Under the pieces are notes generated by a model. It saw only the letters and a list, made by a program, of their open reading frames with translations. It searched no databases and was not told the DNA's origin. From contig OX335642.1 in the NCBI GenBank assembly GCA_946894095.1, positions 16,565,021 to 16,629,020 of the forward strand: a stretch of 64,000 nucleotides of DNA. Reading direction: 5' to 3'. Of this stretch, positions 13,701 through 28,300 are shown piece by piece. This DNA is from Incurvaria masculella (lineage: Eukaryota; Arthropoda; Insecta; Lepidoptera; Incurvariidae). Numbering within the stretch: the stretch's first letter is position 1; every line of letters starts with the position of its first letter. Both the position numbers and the translations under genes were made by a program.

Positions 13701-16306
13701 GCGTATCTATTAAAAATGTAATAAGGTAAAAACTACATGGCGATGTGTGTGTAGATTTTACAGAATGAAGAGATAAAAGGTTGGATAGACGCGTCCGGGC
13801 GGGCTTCTGACGACAGAATGAGCCTAAAATACTCACAATATCTACCCCCTCTACTGCGCACAGCTTCAGAGCCTGGTTCTTGGCGTCCAGGGCGACGTTC
13901 ACCATCGCGCACGTCTCCGCCGGAAGGATGTAGTCCGTCGACATGAACGTCACGCTCTTCTTCAGCCACGACTGCGCACATCATCGGACATTCGAGATAC
14001 ATTGCATACCAAGTAAGTAAGTTAAGTGTAACGTAAGTAAGTTTTACGTGCACTCCAAACCAGAGCCAGCCTCAACATCGAAAACGGTAACCCATCCCGA
14101 ATCTGACTGCCCCCAGAGACGCTAAACGTAGATAAAATATGCATATAAATCAGGTGAGTAGTTCGCAAGTGTTAGCCAATTAAACCAAGGGTTAATACTG
14201 CATATGATTGTACTATCAGGATATACTCTAGTAAGCCTAAAACAGATGAGACTCAATTCCACGTGGAGAGCTCTTCCTTTCCGTCTTCACTCTGAACAAC
14301 ATGGCGGTCAACCTCCTCCGCCGTCTCCGTCTTCCGGTGCAACTTCACTCCGCTCCGCGTCACTGGAGTGTTGCCTACGCTTGAATTTTTCCAGCACAAG
14401 TTATAATAATTTAACACTTACTGCTCACCCCTCTGGTAGATAAGCGTTATATATGTTTTGAGTAGAATCAGGCTGGACGTAGATACAAACCGCATCAAAA
14501 TCGGGTGAATAGTTCTCAATTAATAAGCATTTTATACCACTGGTCACACCTCTGGCGATTTAGCGTGATGCCAAGTAGTCAACTAAAGTTGCAAGAAATA
14601 CCAAGCCATACTTCGGTACAATTAGCATCAAAATCGGACAAGTGGTAGCAAATGCCTACATATGATGGATTGATGATCCATCCATAAATTTATATATTTT
14701 AAACTATTATTTTGAATGACAGTAGTGTAAAAGAAAAAAATATATAATAATATACATATAATGCAATAGATATCTATAATGTAATAATATATACATAATA
14801 TAAAATCGAATAGATTTAAAATGTTATTGTGAGTGTACCTTAGGAGGTAACATGATATCACTGACTTTTCTGTAGGCCTTTTTAACACCTACAATTTTTG
14901 AGTACTTTTCCCCTTTCTTTCCCTCTTTTACCCTTCAGCCCCCGCCGGGGCGCGCGGAGCATTCATGGTTATATGACAGCTACATGTTTGCGTAAGCGTA
15001 ACTGAATTCTATTTAGCCTATCCTGTGTCCGGGGTAGTTAAATGTACGTGTACTAAGTTTCCTCTAATTCGGAAGATTAGTTTAAGAGTTATAGAGGAAC
15101 ATACAACCATACATACATTTCATACATATACAAAGTTTCAAAAATTGTCTTAATTGATTAATTATTAGTATAGATATACATAGATATCCGTCCTTATTTT
15201 TCGTTTGAAGAAGAAATAAGATTCATTTATGCTAACGATAAGTATAACATAAACCAGCCTCGGTGTAATCAACGCTTCAAAACCGTTTGCCTAACTATCT
15301 TCTATTAAAAAATTATGATAATTTAAAAAATCGTTTCAATATTGAATATTCTCATAACTTTACATTAGTAGATATAAATGAAACTCTCTTGTTATCAAAT
15401 GATATATTTTGAGTAGAAAAACGGATGAAACGTTAAAGGTTGCGGCTGTGAATAGAAACGGTGTGGTTGTAATGGAAATAAATGTAGCATTCACATGGGT
15501 ATTCAACAAATGTTCTTACTTTATTGTATTGTTGCTATCTGACAGACAAGAGTGCTTCTGCAGAATAGGTACATTGTGTATATTGTGCACATTATAAGAC
15601 AGTAAATAAACAGAGTGCTCTTCAACCTGGAAGGAAGCCTCGGTTCGCTGTATGCAGGTGTCCATCATGTCGCACGCCATCAGCTTGAGTCTCTGCTCGA
15701 GGTGGGAGCGGAACTCGGGCTCCGGCCAGTGGAGTTCCCGGATGAAGCACTGCAGCGCCTGGAGTTTCCAGAACAGCTCCTCGCTCGTACTGCAGCCGTT
15801 CCTGTTGCATTCATTCATTCCCAACGTAAGCAATATAATTGCCGAGGAAAAAGATAAGTGGATAAAAGACAAGAATTAAGGCAGCCACAGAATTGTATCC
15901 TTATGAGCGTGTAGCCTCACAAAATACTTTGTAGTTATAGGACCCTAGCAGTAAACTATTTGCAGCGGCTCGTAGGTCAGGGCTTGCCTTGAATGTCAGA
16001 AGTTTTGGCCTCAATCCCCGCTCCGCTCGTGCACCGCTTTCTATCTCTTTCCGTATTGAATAAGTGCATTTCGTCACTAATGCGAGCTGTTCTATGGATC
16101 ATAATCCGTGTAAAGCTGTAGGTGCCCTTTCCCTACTAGGTGGAAGCAGTTCAGTAACTAGACTTTTTGCGCCCGGTGCGAGCTGCAGGGTCTACGCTTC
16201 CTGGCCGTGGCCGGAGGCTTCGTCTTACATTGTTTGAATTTGCAAAAAGGTACGGACATGAAATCAGCTCACTAATATATCTATCTATATTTATATCTAT
16301 CTATAT

Positions 16307-16343
<37 letters not shown>

Positions 16344-19300
16344 TCAATTTGTGTATGTATGTGTGTATGTTCCATATGGACTTCAAAACGGCTAGACCGA
16401 TTTAGATAAACATTTTCAGGCAATGTTCAGATTAGTCCAACGAGTGAATATATGCAGCTTAGAAAAGTTCAGAAGCTTCAGTCGGGTGAATCTCCAACAC
16501 TAAATAACTGCGTCGTGACCGATTTTGAAGACATTTTCAGGCAACTTCAGATTAGTCCGGCGGATAATTCTGTGAAGTTTGGTAACAATCGGATGAACAG
16601 ATATTTTTTTGTTATTGTTCGCTAGTACAGAATAATATTCCTAGATCCTATACTAGGAGCAGAAGAAAACTTTGAACTAACGTGTTGAGATCCCGATAGC
16701 GAAATAAAACATAATCTGACTCTATGGATTTTATACTCTTGGGCCATGTGGCTGGCTACGAAGTGTGTCAAACGGGCATATTTCAAATGCGTAGGTTAAA
16801 TGGTTTTCAAGATATCAGGAAGCCTGACTGCCAACGCAATAAAATATCCAGAAAACAAGATATCAGGAGTGATCCTAAAGCTGGTCTCGATAAAAAAAAA
16901 GAAGTATTTAGAGATGAAACAAATAATGTCAATAAGATACCCCTTGATCTCCCAGCGTTCCTTCTCGAAGCCCTTGTGCAGGGACTGAGTGATGGAAGAC
17001 TCCATGAGGTCGACGTAGCGCACGACGAGCGGTGCGAACGTGTCGCGCAGATGTTCGTGGAATAGCTGCCCGCGACGGTGCTCGGGTCCGGACGGCTTCG
17101 GTGGGGTGCCTGTGGGACGCAGTGCAACCATTAGAACTTCCCTTAGCGGCCTGTGTCCAACGCGCTTGAATATCTCCAAATCGTAGGGCACAATACGTAC
17201 TCGTGTCTCGCTCGAGAATCGTGAATAGCGCGAAGGATTTCCTACTGGTGTCACACTCGCTGGTATTCATTGAGAATTGTGAAGAATTAGAGCGAGAAGA
17301 AGTTTCTGGTGATGGGATGCTGCCACGCCAGCGCATAGTCCGTGTCCCCATAAAACAAAGACCAAGACATCTTCGCTTCGTAGGGCGCAATAGTTATTGG
17401 TATCCGCTCTTAGGTATTCATTAAAGATTCGGATGAGTGACGAAGAGTTTGGACAGCGAACACACCAGATAACGAAATTATATGTATATTAATATTAACA
17501 AAGCAGCTATACGTACTTGTACACTACGTTCTACTCACCAAAACGAAAAATTATAATCCGAAGAAAGAACCCTCTCCCATAGCACAGGGAATCCTATTTT
17601 GGGAGACTGGGACCAAACGTAACTACACATCATAGTATTAGCAATAACATTAATTAAACACCTACAACCTTAAGTAAAACCTTTTACTGTTCTGATTACT
17701 ATGTATTTATGTTGTATGTTTTGTTTTTGCTTAATAAGTGAATAAAGTTTTTTTTTTATTATTAACTACGAGTAGGGCACAATACAAACCGGGGTGCGAA
17801 CAGACCAGACCAGATAACTACGAGTGGTAGGGCACAATACATACTGGGGTGCGAACAGAGCAGACCAGATAACTACGAGTGGTAGGGCACAATACATACT
17901 GGGATCGGCTCGCAGGTAGTCGTTCAGGATCTGGAAGAGCGGGAAGGAGTCCCAGGTGTCGGGGGGCTGCTCCGCCAGCACTCGGTCCATGTCCACCGCG
18001 AACAGCGACCAGAATATCTCCGAGTGATCCGAGAGCAGGTCGGAGAACCACGCGAATGCCTGCGTACACACATCATTTCGTCACGGTTCTTACATATATT
18101 TTATTTTTATGATTCTTTCTATTTTATTTAGCAATTCAATACTGACAACTACCCCTTAAAAGCATTATACGCAATTTATAAGAGTGTGTTAATATAACTT
18201 CATCTAAGTGGTTTAATCTGTATCGAAAACTCAATCAAAGAGGTAAAAAATATTTCCTTTAAGTGTTTTTAACATATTCTGTTCTTAGGCAAACTTGAAT
18301 TGAGAACCAATTCTTTTGATCAAATTTTCCACCGTTTTTGAAATATGCATGTATCGATACAGAAAACATTTCTAAGAGGAAATACGCCAATAAAATCACT
18401 CTTAATATTGCGACATTTTTCCAAAATCAAAGATAATATAATAAATTAGAGCATAACTGAAAGATAGAAAAATACTTGACAACCTTTGAAATCATTGTTG
18501 ACAACACTAGGTTTTGAGGAATCAGAAAAGATTACAATTTCTTACAATAGTTGATAAAACCTTATAAGTCAATTATTCATGCTTTTAAGCCGAGTTTTTT
18601 TATCTTTTGGCGACTATTCTGATCAAGTAAATGTAGGCTTTGAACATAAAACCTTTTTGAACATGTCTTTTACTTAAAAGTTATAAATCTATGAGATATA
18701 ATATTAACAAATTAAAGGTCTCGTAACATTTTAATATAAGATCAGTTTGTCTAACTAATATATTACATGCTAAAAGTTAAGTTCAAAGCAAATAATAGTT
18801 TTGAGTAAAGCAGTGGGGGGGGGGGGAGTATAATCGATAAAAAGTAAGTTTTGAAGCTGAGAAATGAGGGAATTGCAATCGCGTGCCATCCGATATTACA
18901 CCGCTCACAAACGCCTATTTAAATTGTTTGAAAAACACCAAGTTCTTGTTTTTTTATCTTACACCATTCAATCCATATTTGTGTCAGCTTTGATTTCGTT
19001 CTTCCGTTAAAAGAAATCCAGGTTCAAACAAAAGTAAAAATATATGTTTATGCTCTATAAACAGATATAATTTATCTTGACTACTAAGAAGCATTTCGCC
19101 AGTGTGCCTTTTAGAAAACTCCTTTGCAAATTAGAACTGCAATGCTCTACGATTACAGGTAGAGTATGTATGAAACACGACATTTCCACTCACATCTAAT
19201 CCGTGAATTTGTTTCGTCATTCTTTCGTTCCATTCGTCTAAACCATCTTAGCACTCCCTCCTCAATTCTCGGTTTCTAACCCAGTCATTTCTAAATTTGT

Positions 19301-22300
19301 CCGTTAGATTAACTCCTCGTACTTTCCTCAAAGTTAGTATGAAATTACTAACCAATCAATTATGTTTTGATACAATTTCGTATCAATAATGACGAGGCCT
19401 CTGTACACCCGAATTTTAGTTAAGTATTATTTTATTCTCGGTATTGGTCAAAATCTCGTACAGAGATCTTATTCTTACTCTATTGATGAGCCTCAAATCA
19501 TTATACTCTTAGTTTTCTGTAGGGGGTAGCATTTAAAGGGATATGTAACTATGTGATCAGCTCACTGTAGTAGTTTATGACAAAACTAATAGTATTAAAA
19601 CCAAACGTGCAAGTGTTTCACAATGTTGTGTTGCCCCGTGGAGCAGTGCATCGCTTCCTTGCTTCCTGTGTCACCGTAAGGTCCTTGCTTAAGGAGACGC
19701 TTGATTCGGGTTATCTCTTTCCTTATTGATTGATTTGGATTATGGCCTCTGTCCTTTTTTTTATAGACAATTTTGCCAGTGTCCAGTTGGCCTCTTTCCT
19801 TAAAGTATGGTCGAGCGAGAGAGGTGATGGCTGTGCCCGTCGTGATACTCGTGAACGGGTCCTGTTTGTGGGGACTGGCCTGCTCCAATTGGCAACATGT
19901 TAGTTGGCGAGGATAGTTTTAAAAAAACAATATTATATTTGTCACGAACTGGAAACGGAATTAATTGAGTATTTAATTTTGTTAAAAAAAAATTACAAAC
20001 ACTTTTGTAAATTTAGACTAAGTGGACGTTGAAAAAAAAAACAGCGGAGATTCTTGCCAGTTCTTCTTCGCTGTGTTTTGTTTTGCTGTACTGGTCAATC
20101 TTAAAATATGACAAATCCGAGTGCAGTGTACTGTCTATGGATGATGAATAAACGATACAACAAAGGAACGCATTTCTACTGCATTTATTTTAAATAAGTG
20201 ACTTTTTTTTATGTTACTGGACATGGATGGCTAATACCACACTTTCTGTCATGGTATTAGCCCAACACACCACATTGGAATTAGGTGCCATGCCAGGACT
20301 TTCCTTATATTGCTCGCCTACATATATAAAATACGGACAATTTTCATTGCCGCTTCGACCATCTTTCATCCAATGCGATGGTACCAACCCGGCGGGATTT
20401 ACCCTACCACCTAGTAAGTAGGGGACCTACAGTTTAACGTGGAATCCGGACCACGGCCAGCCTCTCTCCATGGTCGAATGGTCACCCATCCAAGAACAGA
20501 CCGGACCCAGCGTTGCTTAACTTCGGAGAGCGATCGCCTTCTATCGTCTTCTGCCATACCCAAAACTCGCTTCCATACATAAGTGTGGGCACCAGCACGT
20601 AGTTATGGATCGCCATCCTAGCTGTAGGCGTAATCGCCCAGCTTTTCATAATGGAATTATGAAAATCCGTTGTCCCTTTACTGGCCATGTACTCGATTTC
20701 CAGCATTCCCTCTTTCAATAGCCTTATCATACTTTCCATCGGGGGAAAACATACTTCCAAATACCACTTAAAATTATCACAAATTTCGACCTTGAAATTT
20801 AATTAATTACCGACTAAACTGTAACTATTTAACTTATATATTGGAATATAATATTATAATAATGAAATATAAAATATGTATGTAATAAAGATTTAAACAT
20901 ATTATTATTTTATTTTCCCATTATTACTAAGCTTGGTCTATTCGCTTTTGCATATTTTTTGTCTTAAATATTGTTTAATTATCGTACCCTGCTTACTGTT
21001 TGAAGTAAATGTACAAATTTGTACCAAATAATGTCTGTCATGGCTGATCCTCTAGCACGGGCCTAGCTTAGTTGAGGACCAGCTGCATATCTGTACTAGT
21101 TGTAATTTTATTTTTGCAATAAATTTGATGTAAACACATTCACCTGTTCTAATATTTCATTATTTAGACTCGCATTACACCCAGTCACTTATCCTTCTCG
21201 CTCAAAACCATTACTTTCGTTTTCATTGCATTTATTTTCATAGAACGTTTATGGCACGCATCATTCATGAAAGATACCATGAGCTGCAGTTTATGCAGAA
21301 GGCATCTGATAAATATTTCGCTCCTTCGTAATCCCCAATCACTGCAATGTCTTTAAACTTAGGCTGAGATAAATAGACGTAACAGAAGATAAGGCTGAGA
21401 TAAATAGTCGTAACAAAAACTAAGGCTAACCAGAAGTAGTACTTTGTGACGTAATTTTGACACATTTTGTATGGACGAAATCTCAAAGTAATGCAAATTG
21501 ACGTCACAAAGTACTACTTTTCGTTAGGCATAGTTTCTGTTACGACTATTTATCTCAGGCTGAGATAAATAGTCGTAACAGAAACTATGACTAACGAAAA
21601 GTAGTACTTTGTGACGTCACTTTGACACATTTTGTACGGATGAAATCTCAAAGTAATGCAAAGTGACGTCACAAAGTACTACTTTTGGATAGTCTTAGTT
21701 TCTGTTACGACTATTTATCTCAGCCTCAGCCTCAGACTAAAGGAAAGTAGTACTTTGTGACGTCACTTCGACACATTTTGTATGGACGCAATCTCAAAGT
21801 AATGCAAATTGACGTCACACAGTACTCTTAGTTTCTGTTTCGACTATTTATCTCAGCCTTAGCCCCGATTGCACGAAAAGACAGCCCAGTTAATCAATGT
21901 TCAAACACGTCACTTTTAGTGGACCGCATGGAGTTCCTTCCATAATGTCCATACAAAATGACGTGTTTAATCGTACGTTGACGTTGATTTTAATTATTTG
22001 TCCTTTCGTGCACTCGGCCCTTAGTCAGACATCAGAAGCCTGAGTCCGCTCAGTATTAGAGAATTAGATTTCGAGCACTAGTGTTATGAGAGAATCCTGG
22101 AATCACACTTTTTTTTTTAAAGAAAAAACTTGCAAGTTTAAATATGTATTGATTGACGTGGAACGTGAAACATCTAGCAAATTAGACCCAGTGGATTTCA
22201 AATTATTTATAAACGAAAACGTTCGTGCAGAGCTTTGGGCCAACTTTCTAAAGCAAGAAAGTATAAGTATAGGTATATCTCTAAAGTTTAGACATATATC

Positions 22301-25300
22301 AGGAAAAATAGTTTGCGTAGCTTGTAAAACTTGCGTTATAAGCATCGACAAAGTGCATAAAAAAGTATCATATTTAAAAAAAAACTACGTTTTCTAACTA
22401 TGTGAAAAGTTGTAATAAAGCGATACAAGTCAAATATTAAACAGTTTTAAGCCATTCAAAATTTAACAACTGCGTTTAATAAGTCCCAGTGTCTTAGGTG
22501 GAATAATGTTCAAGAGTAATTTGTGTTAAAATATATGTGCACCATTTTGTATTGTTCACCATATCTGTAAGTAAAGGTGTTTAAGTATTCCGGTGACCAA
22601 CATTCATATTGATTATTAATATGCATGCTAAAACATTTGCAAAATCAGTTTCATGAACTACAATGATATTTTTTACATTTAGCTCATTCTACACTAGTTT
22701 CGTGATGTCAAAAAATGCAGGCCAGATCCTGTACAGTGCAGCTCACATTTGGAAGACTTTCAAAAAACAAAACGAATGCAAGCAATATCCTGCAAACGTA
22801 CACCTTGGTATGTTTTTTTGGTATTAATGATCAGATGATTAATTGTTAACGGTTCAGACCGAATTCGTTAGAGATTTGCTAAAATTTTAAAAAAATATAG
22901 CGGTTTTCAAACAGAGTTTTTCGACGGAAAATCTTGATTAATAAAAAACTATGCTCCGGAATATTTTTGGCAAGAAAATCGCTTTGAAAACCGCTACAAA
23001 AGCGGTTTACAAGACTCAGGATTCCTAATTCGTGATTACGGAATGTCAGGAATAGGCCTGCTGAGCGGAATACTGTAGCGGAATTCAATATTAAGAAATT
23101 GAAATCAAATACCCTGAACAGGACTCAACGGTTAAACATTTTTCAAATCAGCTTAACACTTAAATTGTATTGGCAATGACCAACATTTATTAATTTAAAT
23201 TTTAAAATTGGTTCATGCATATTTTTTCTCATATTCATGTTTGCATAATACATAATGCTTATTAAAAAAAAAAAATAGAAAACGTAAGCTTATCGGATAA
23301 GGACTTGGTCAAGTACCTTAAATGAATAATTGGACAAGTGACGAAAATAATGCTACTAAGCAAAAGAAAGTCTCCAATGTGAACTGCACATACAAAAAAT
23401 ACTCTGTGTTGTTCTAGTGAGTGAAGTATCGAAATGTCAACAATCAGCTATCGAGTGAGTTATTATAGTCGAGTAGGTTGAAGTGACTAGCCGAGCGATC
23501 GAGTTACTATTATCTGGCCTTATTTACGTTGGCTTGGCCGTTCGTGTCCGGTTTTGTGTTATAAACCTGCGGAAAAACAAATTCAATAGGATTTGATGGC
23601 ACACATACATCAAGTGTTACTACAATGTTTCACTGCAATAAGCCGTAACAGCAGTTACTGCCGCAACTCTCCTTATTTTTCAATTCAAACAATAGACTCA
23701 CACGCCATTTTGCGTTTAGGTAAAGATGGCGGCTGTGACTTCTGTTACCCGTATTGCACTTATTGAGGCCATTAAGTGAATTTTTACATCAATTTGTTAT
23801 TCTAACTGGTGAATGATCAATTATGTAATTTCCATTGGAGACGTTATGCTTAGTGAAAACAATTGAGTAAGTATTAGGGTCCCTCTAGCTTCAATCGTCC
23901 TACTTAATTGTACGTACTTACTTCCACAGTAATTCCTTATATTTGATTATGATGGAAGTACGATGTACATTCTGTAGTTGGACGGTGTCACTATAGGGCG
24001 CCGGACGGATATATGTTGTTTTCACTTTTTGGCCGACCAATCAGGCATCTGTTAGAATATTCACAACACCCACACTAATTTCGTTAGCAAGCGTGCTGCA
24101 AAAGTTCCATCAGACAGCAACCTTCTGAGAGCACCCACTTAGAATAATGGTAGGTACATATGTACATACAGGTTGTAGGTTCCAATTTATTGGTGACTGC
24201 GACTTGAAAATATTAGATATAAATATAAATGTTCTGTTTGCAAACTTAAAATGTAGAGTGAACACTTTCTCTATATTTTAGGTTGGCAAAGAAATTGAAG
24301 TGATATTTTTTATGATAAAACTAATTGCACGCTGAAAATATGAGTACATGAAAAGGAAATATTTAAACACGTACTACCTTTCTGACTAATATCTAAACAA
24401 TGGGTGCTAAATATTGATCAAACAATATTAAAACTTTATAACATTTACATATAACACACGTAGACATTTTGTCTTAACATTTATTCAATAAATTGTCTTT
24501 TCACATAAAATTGCGAATGTCTGAACGATATCAAAAACGCTTGTTACCGTAAGCTAAACCTTGATAATTACATACAAATATTTCTGTGATGATTACTTTA
24601 ATTAGTTTCCTTTCAACCACCAATGTTATAAAGTTTCAACAGCTTATGAAATAAAAAAAACCACAGGATAAAACCAACCATCTCTATAAATTTTGAAGAA
24701 CAAAATTTGGAAAAACATTTTTTTTAATACAAAGAGGTACATACCAGCAGCCAATAGAACTTTTTAACACTGTTTTTCTACCATACCCAATTTCTCGAAG
24801 CCTAACCTGACTGGTTGGTTATGTAGCCAGTGATGATAAAATAGATTAGATAAGTCTGTAGTTATTGGTTATAATGTAACCAGCTTACATTTCATTATCA
24901 TTCAAACTATATTTTAAAAACTCATTAAAATAAATGTTTAATCCGTTTTAGATGAACGTTGGACCATGTTAAGTTTGTAAATGATGTTTAACCTAAAATT
25001 AATACAATTATAATGTTTGTATCTTAAAATAGTACTCGCCTGCTTTTTAAATTTGTTTCAAATTCTATAAATATTCAATTTATTTAATAAATTAAATCCA
25101 TTCCAAATTGCGATGAGGTTTGTGGTTATCTGTCACAAAGGAGCTCTATTTTTTTTAATTTAAGATATAATGTTGTGAATTTTTTTTCAAATGATTTATC
25201 GTTACCGAATGGATTATCGTTTCTTTCTATAGAGTAACATTAATCCTGCCCTGGTATATTCAACATCACCATATTGTAAGTTTCATTTAGGCGTAAAAAA

Positions 25301-28300
25301 TAATAAGTAAAAAATAATAATAAAATAAAATAAAAGTGGTCTTTTTTTAGAATGAATTATCATGTTATAAAATCTATACAAGCCAAACGAAAAAAAAACT
25401 GTTTTTATCATCGCTGTCTTCATACACCATATAACACGGAATGGAAGAGTTTTTGGATTGGCTGGTGGTTGGTGCTCACCTCGGCGTAGTGTTCCTCGTT
25501 TTGCTGCAGAAGGTCCACGCACAGCTCGGCCAGGTGGATGAGGTCCTCAAGTTTCTTGGCGGGTGTCACCATCGTGTCACCGCGGAGGTCCTCTGTAAAG
25601 ATCATTTTTCACTTGGCTTGGCGACGACGTTTCAAATCGGGTGAAGGTCGATGATAGGTCAAAGTGAAACACCATTAGGAAACTAAATATTAATATGAGT
25701 TAAAGTGAGCGAGGATGACTGACTCAAGACTTCATAAATCCTACCGGACATAGTTTATCAACGTTCGCAACGAGATGAGTAGTTGTTATATGCGTCCGGA
25801 AGACTCGACACTGGTCTGGATGGTATGCGGCGATCCTCGCGGCACTGCAGCGTCGCTACGTCCTACAGCAGTGCTCACTACTATAGCGATATCTACCTTC
25901 GACATTGGCCTTCTTACTGTACTGCAAGTAATCGATGATGGCGGTCGACTCGACACTGGTCCGGATGATGGTGCGAAGATCCTCGCAGCACTCCAGCGTC
26001 ACTACATCCTCAAGCAGAGCTCGCTGCGTGGCTATACCTACTTCCGACACTGACCTTCTTGCTGAGCTGCGAGTAGTAAATGATTGCGATCGTCTCGGCA
26101 ATGGTCTGGATGGTAGGGCGGCGATCCTCTGAGCACAGCAGCGTCGCTACATCTTCGATTAGTACTCGCTGCGGTGGCAATAGTTACCTTCGACATTGGC
26201 CTTTTTGCTGAGCTGCGAATAGTTGATGAGTGCGGCCGACTCGAGACTAGTCTGGATGGTGGTACGCACATCCTCGGGACACACTGGCGTTGCCACATCC
26301 TTCATCAGCACTCGCTCCAATAAAGACAGCGTAGACTGTCAAACAAAACATTTTTGAGTTATGTAAATAAGTAAATATAAATGTTTAATTTTCAGATCAA
26401 ATCTGTCAAATACATCAAATACCTTGCCGTAACCAACTTTTGATCATTATGGCAAACTCGAAAATCGGTATGCCAAAATTGATAGAGTTTGTTACTGAAT
26501 TGTTGAATATTTTACCAGAAAGTATTTTACATCATATAGCGTAATTCTCAAAGTGTGCTTGGTGAACGGTTGAAGAAAATTTGAGAAAGGGAGAAACAGT
26601 TCGATAAGCGACACAGGTACGCGGTTATTTCTAAAGAGCTACAAATCATCTCTATTATCTGCGTTCCAATATTATTTGCGGATATTTATGAATACTACTT
26701 TTAGGAATACTCGACTTTAAATTACAATTCGAAATTTCAGGTCGGCGTCCCAATTTAGAGTGTTCCACTTCCCAAATTACCTTAAGCGCGCCTTCTGGAC
26801 GGCCGAAGGGAAATGCGTAGCGGAAGTTGGTGATCTGCTGCTGCAGAAGGCTGCGCAGGCGCTCCTTGATCTCCGCAAACTTGTCCTTCTCCGCCACCGT
26901 GATGCTGCCGACGCCATCTGGCCTGTGCACGTCACAACTATTCCTAATGCTCGACGCACTCTCAATCTCTACCAGAACCCTGCACTATGCATGCCCTAAC
27001 AAGATTGATACGATTTTTTGTTAGCACTTGATATATAGCTGCTTAAGATTTTGTGGAATGGTCTATAGAGTCGAATGAACAAAAATTCTCAACACCAAAT
27101 TATAAGCCCTTTGTCGTTTATCTTTAACTGAAAGCAGAATAATGTCATTTATGAAAGGCCGAGTAATCACCGCACCAAATTATAAGCCCTTTGTCGTTTT
27201 ATCTTCAACTGAAAGCAGAATAATGTCATTTATGAAAGGCCGAGCGATCACCGCAACTAAATTTTTAGGGAGTTTAAATAAAATTCGGCGACAAGAGAGG
27301 AGACGAGAGAACAGGCAATTTTACTAAGCTTACCTGTTCTCCCAACTTACCTGATAACGAAAGATTGGTATTCACATACAGTTATACCATAGAATTATCT
27401 ATGGTTATACTCAACAAACATGATATTTCTTGTGTAACATTCCGACAAGCAAACAGGTTTTGTGCAAAGGTCAAGTATTTACACAACTTGATATTAAGAG
27501 AAAAAAACAACTTTTATCACGAAAGTGGGAAAACATTGTATTGAAAGAGAGGATTTGGGAAAATTGTCATCATAGTATGTATAGTTTTATGCGCTATGTA
27601 CAATTTTATGATTGGCTGTGCACCACGAATAAGGATGTGCACATGGTTATAGTACAAGATGCAGGTTTGAAGATTGGTTGCAGGGGAACAGCTAAAACAG
27701 CTTCGCCACATTGCAAGATGATCCGATCGCCACGTCAAAAATGATTTACTGAGTCATGTGGAAGATAATGAAATGACCGCACTGGTCCATAATATTAAGG
27801 GTGTAGATAGGACAAGTTTGAATCGACTACATTAATTCACCAGTATACTAATTTGTAATTTTCCAAATATTGTTTTGTCATGTTTTCTCTAAGACGTGCA
27901 GTTTTGTAGCCATTAGTTTTCAAAGTTCTAGTTTTTCTCGTGGTATAGGTACTCTCAGTTCATTCGCATCTTGCCCACATAACAACAACCATACTGGAAA
28001 TATGGGAGTCAGCCTATCCATTGTCGTCCCGAGCGTTGACATCGTCAACACGGCACTAGCTAATTAGAGTACCGAAGTAATACCTATGCTAAGGCAGAAA
28101 GACCTACTGGGCGTATTTCTGCCTACTGGGGTGGTAGGTAATAGCGTATAAACCGAAAACGTTTTAAATTGTAAACTTTTTTGGACCCCCAGAATCACCT
28201 ATTAAAATTAATGTAGTCTATGCAAACTTACCCTTTATATAGCCAAAGCCAGAGTATCTCGGGGCGATCACCACGAACTCAGTAAGCAGCAAAGAGGGGA

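Larger units (their letters stand above)
12130..15626 (-). other. Cadps introns 25 and 26
   Basis: AT-rich introns on both sides of exon 26. They hold the candidate cassette exon at 12428, a SINE fragment at 14045 and a MITE piece at 15190. Nothing else recognised. Confidence 0.6.
18060..25479 (-). other. Cadps intron 22, the longest (7.4 kb)
   Basis: Holds a run of 12 G at 18815-18826, a dispersed repeat (19595), the RT-SINE chimera (20205-20755), the palindromic MITE cluster (21361) and a second MITE (21867). A plus-strand ORF at 22086-22397 (103 codons) is unrecognised. 23.1-25.4 kb shows nothing I can name. Confidence 0.6.

Noticed and set aside
18815..18826. Run of 12 G
   Set aside because: A simple homopolymer in an intron with no other structure around it; length may be a sequencing matter.
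22086..22397. 103-codon plus-strand ORF as a nested gene
   Set aside because: No family, no splice or promoter support, AT-rich composition; treated as chance or a relic.
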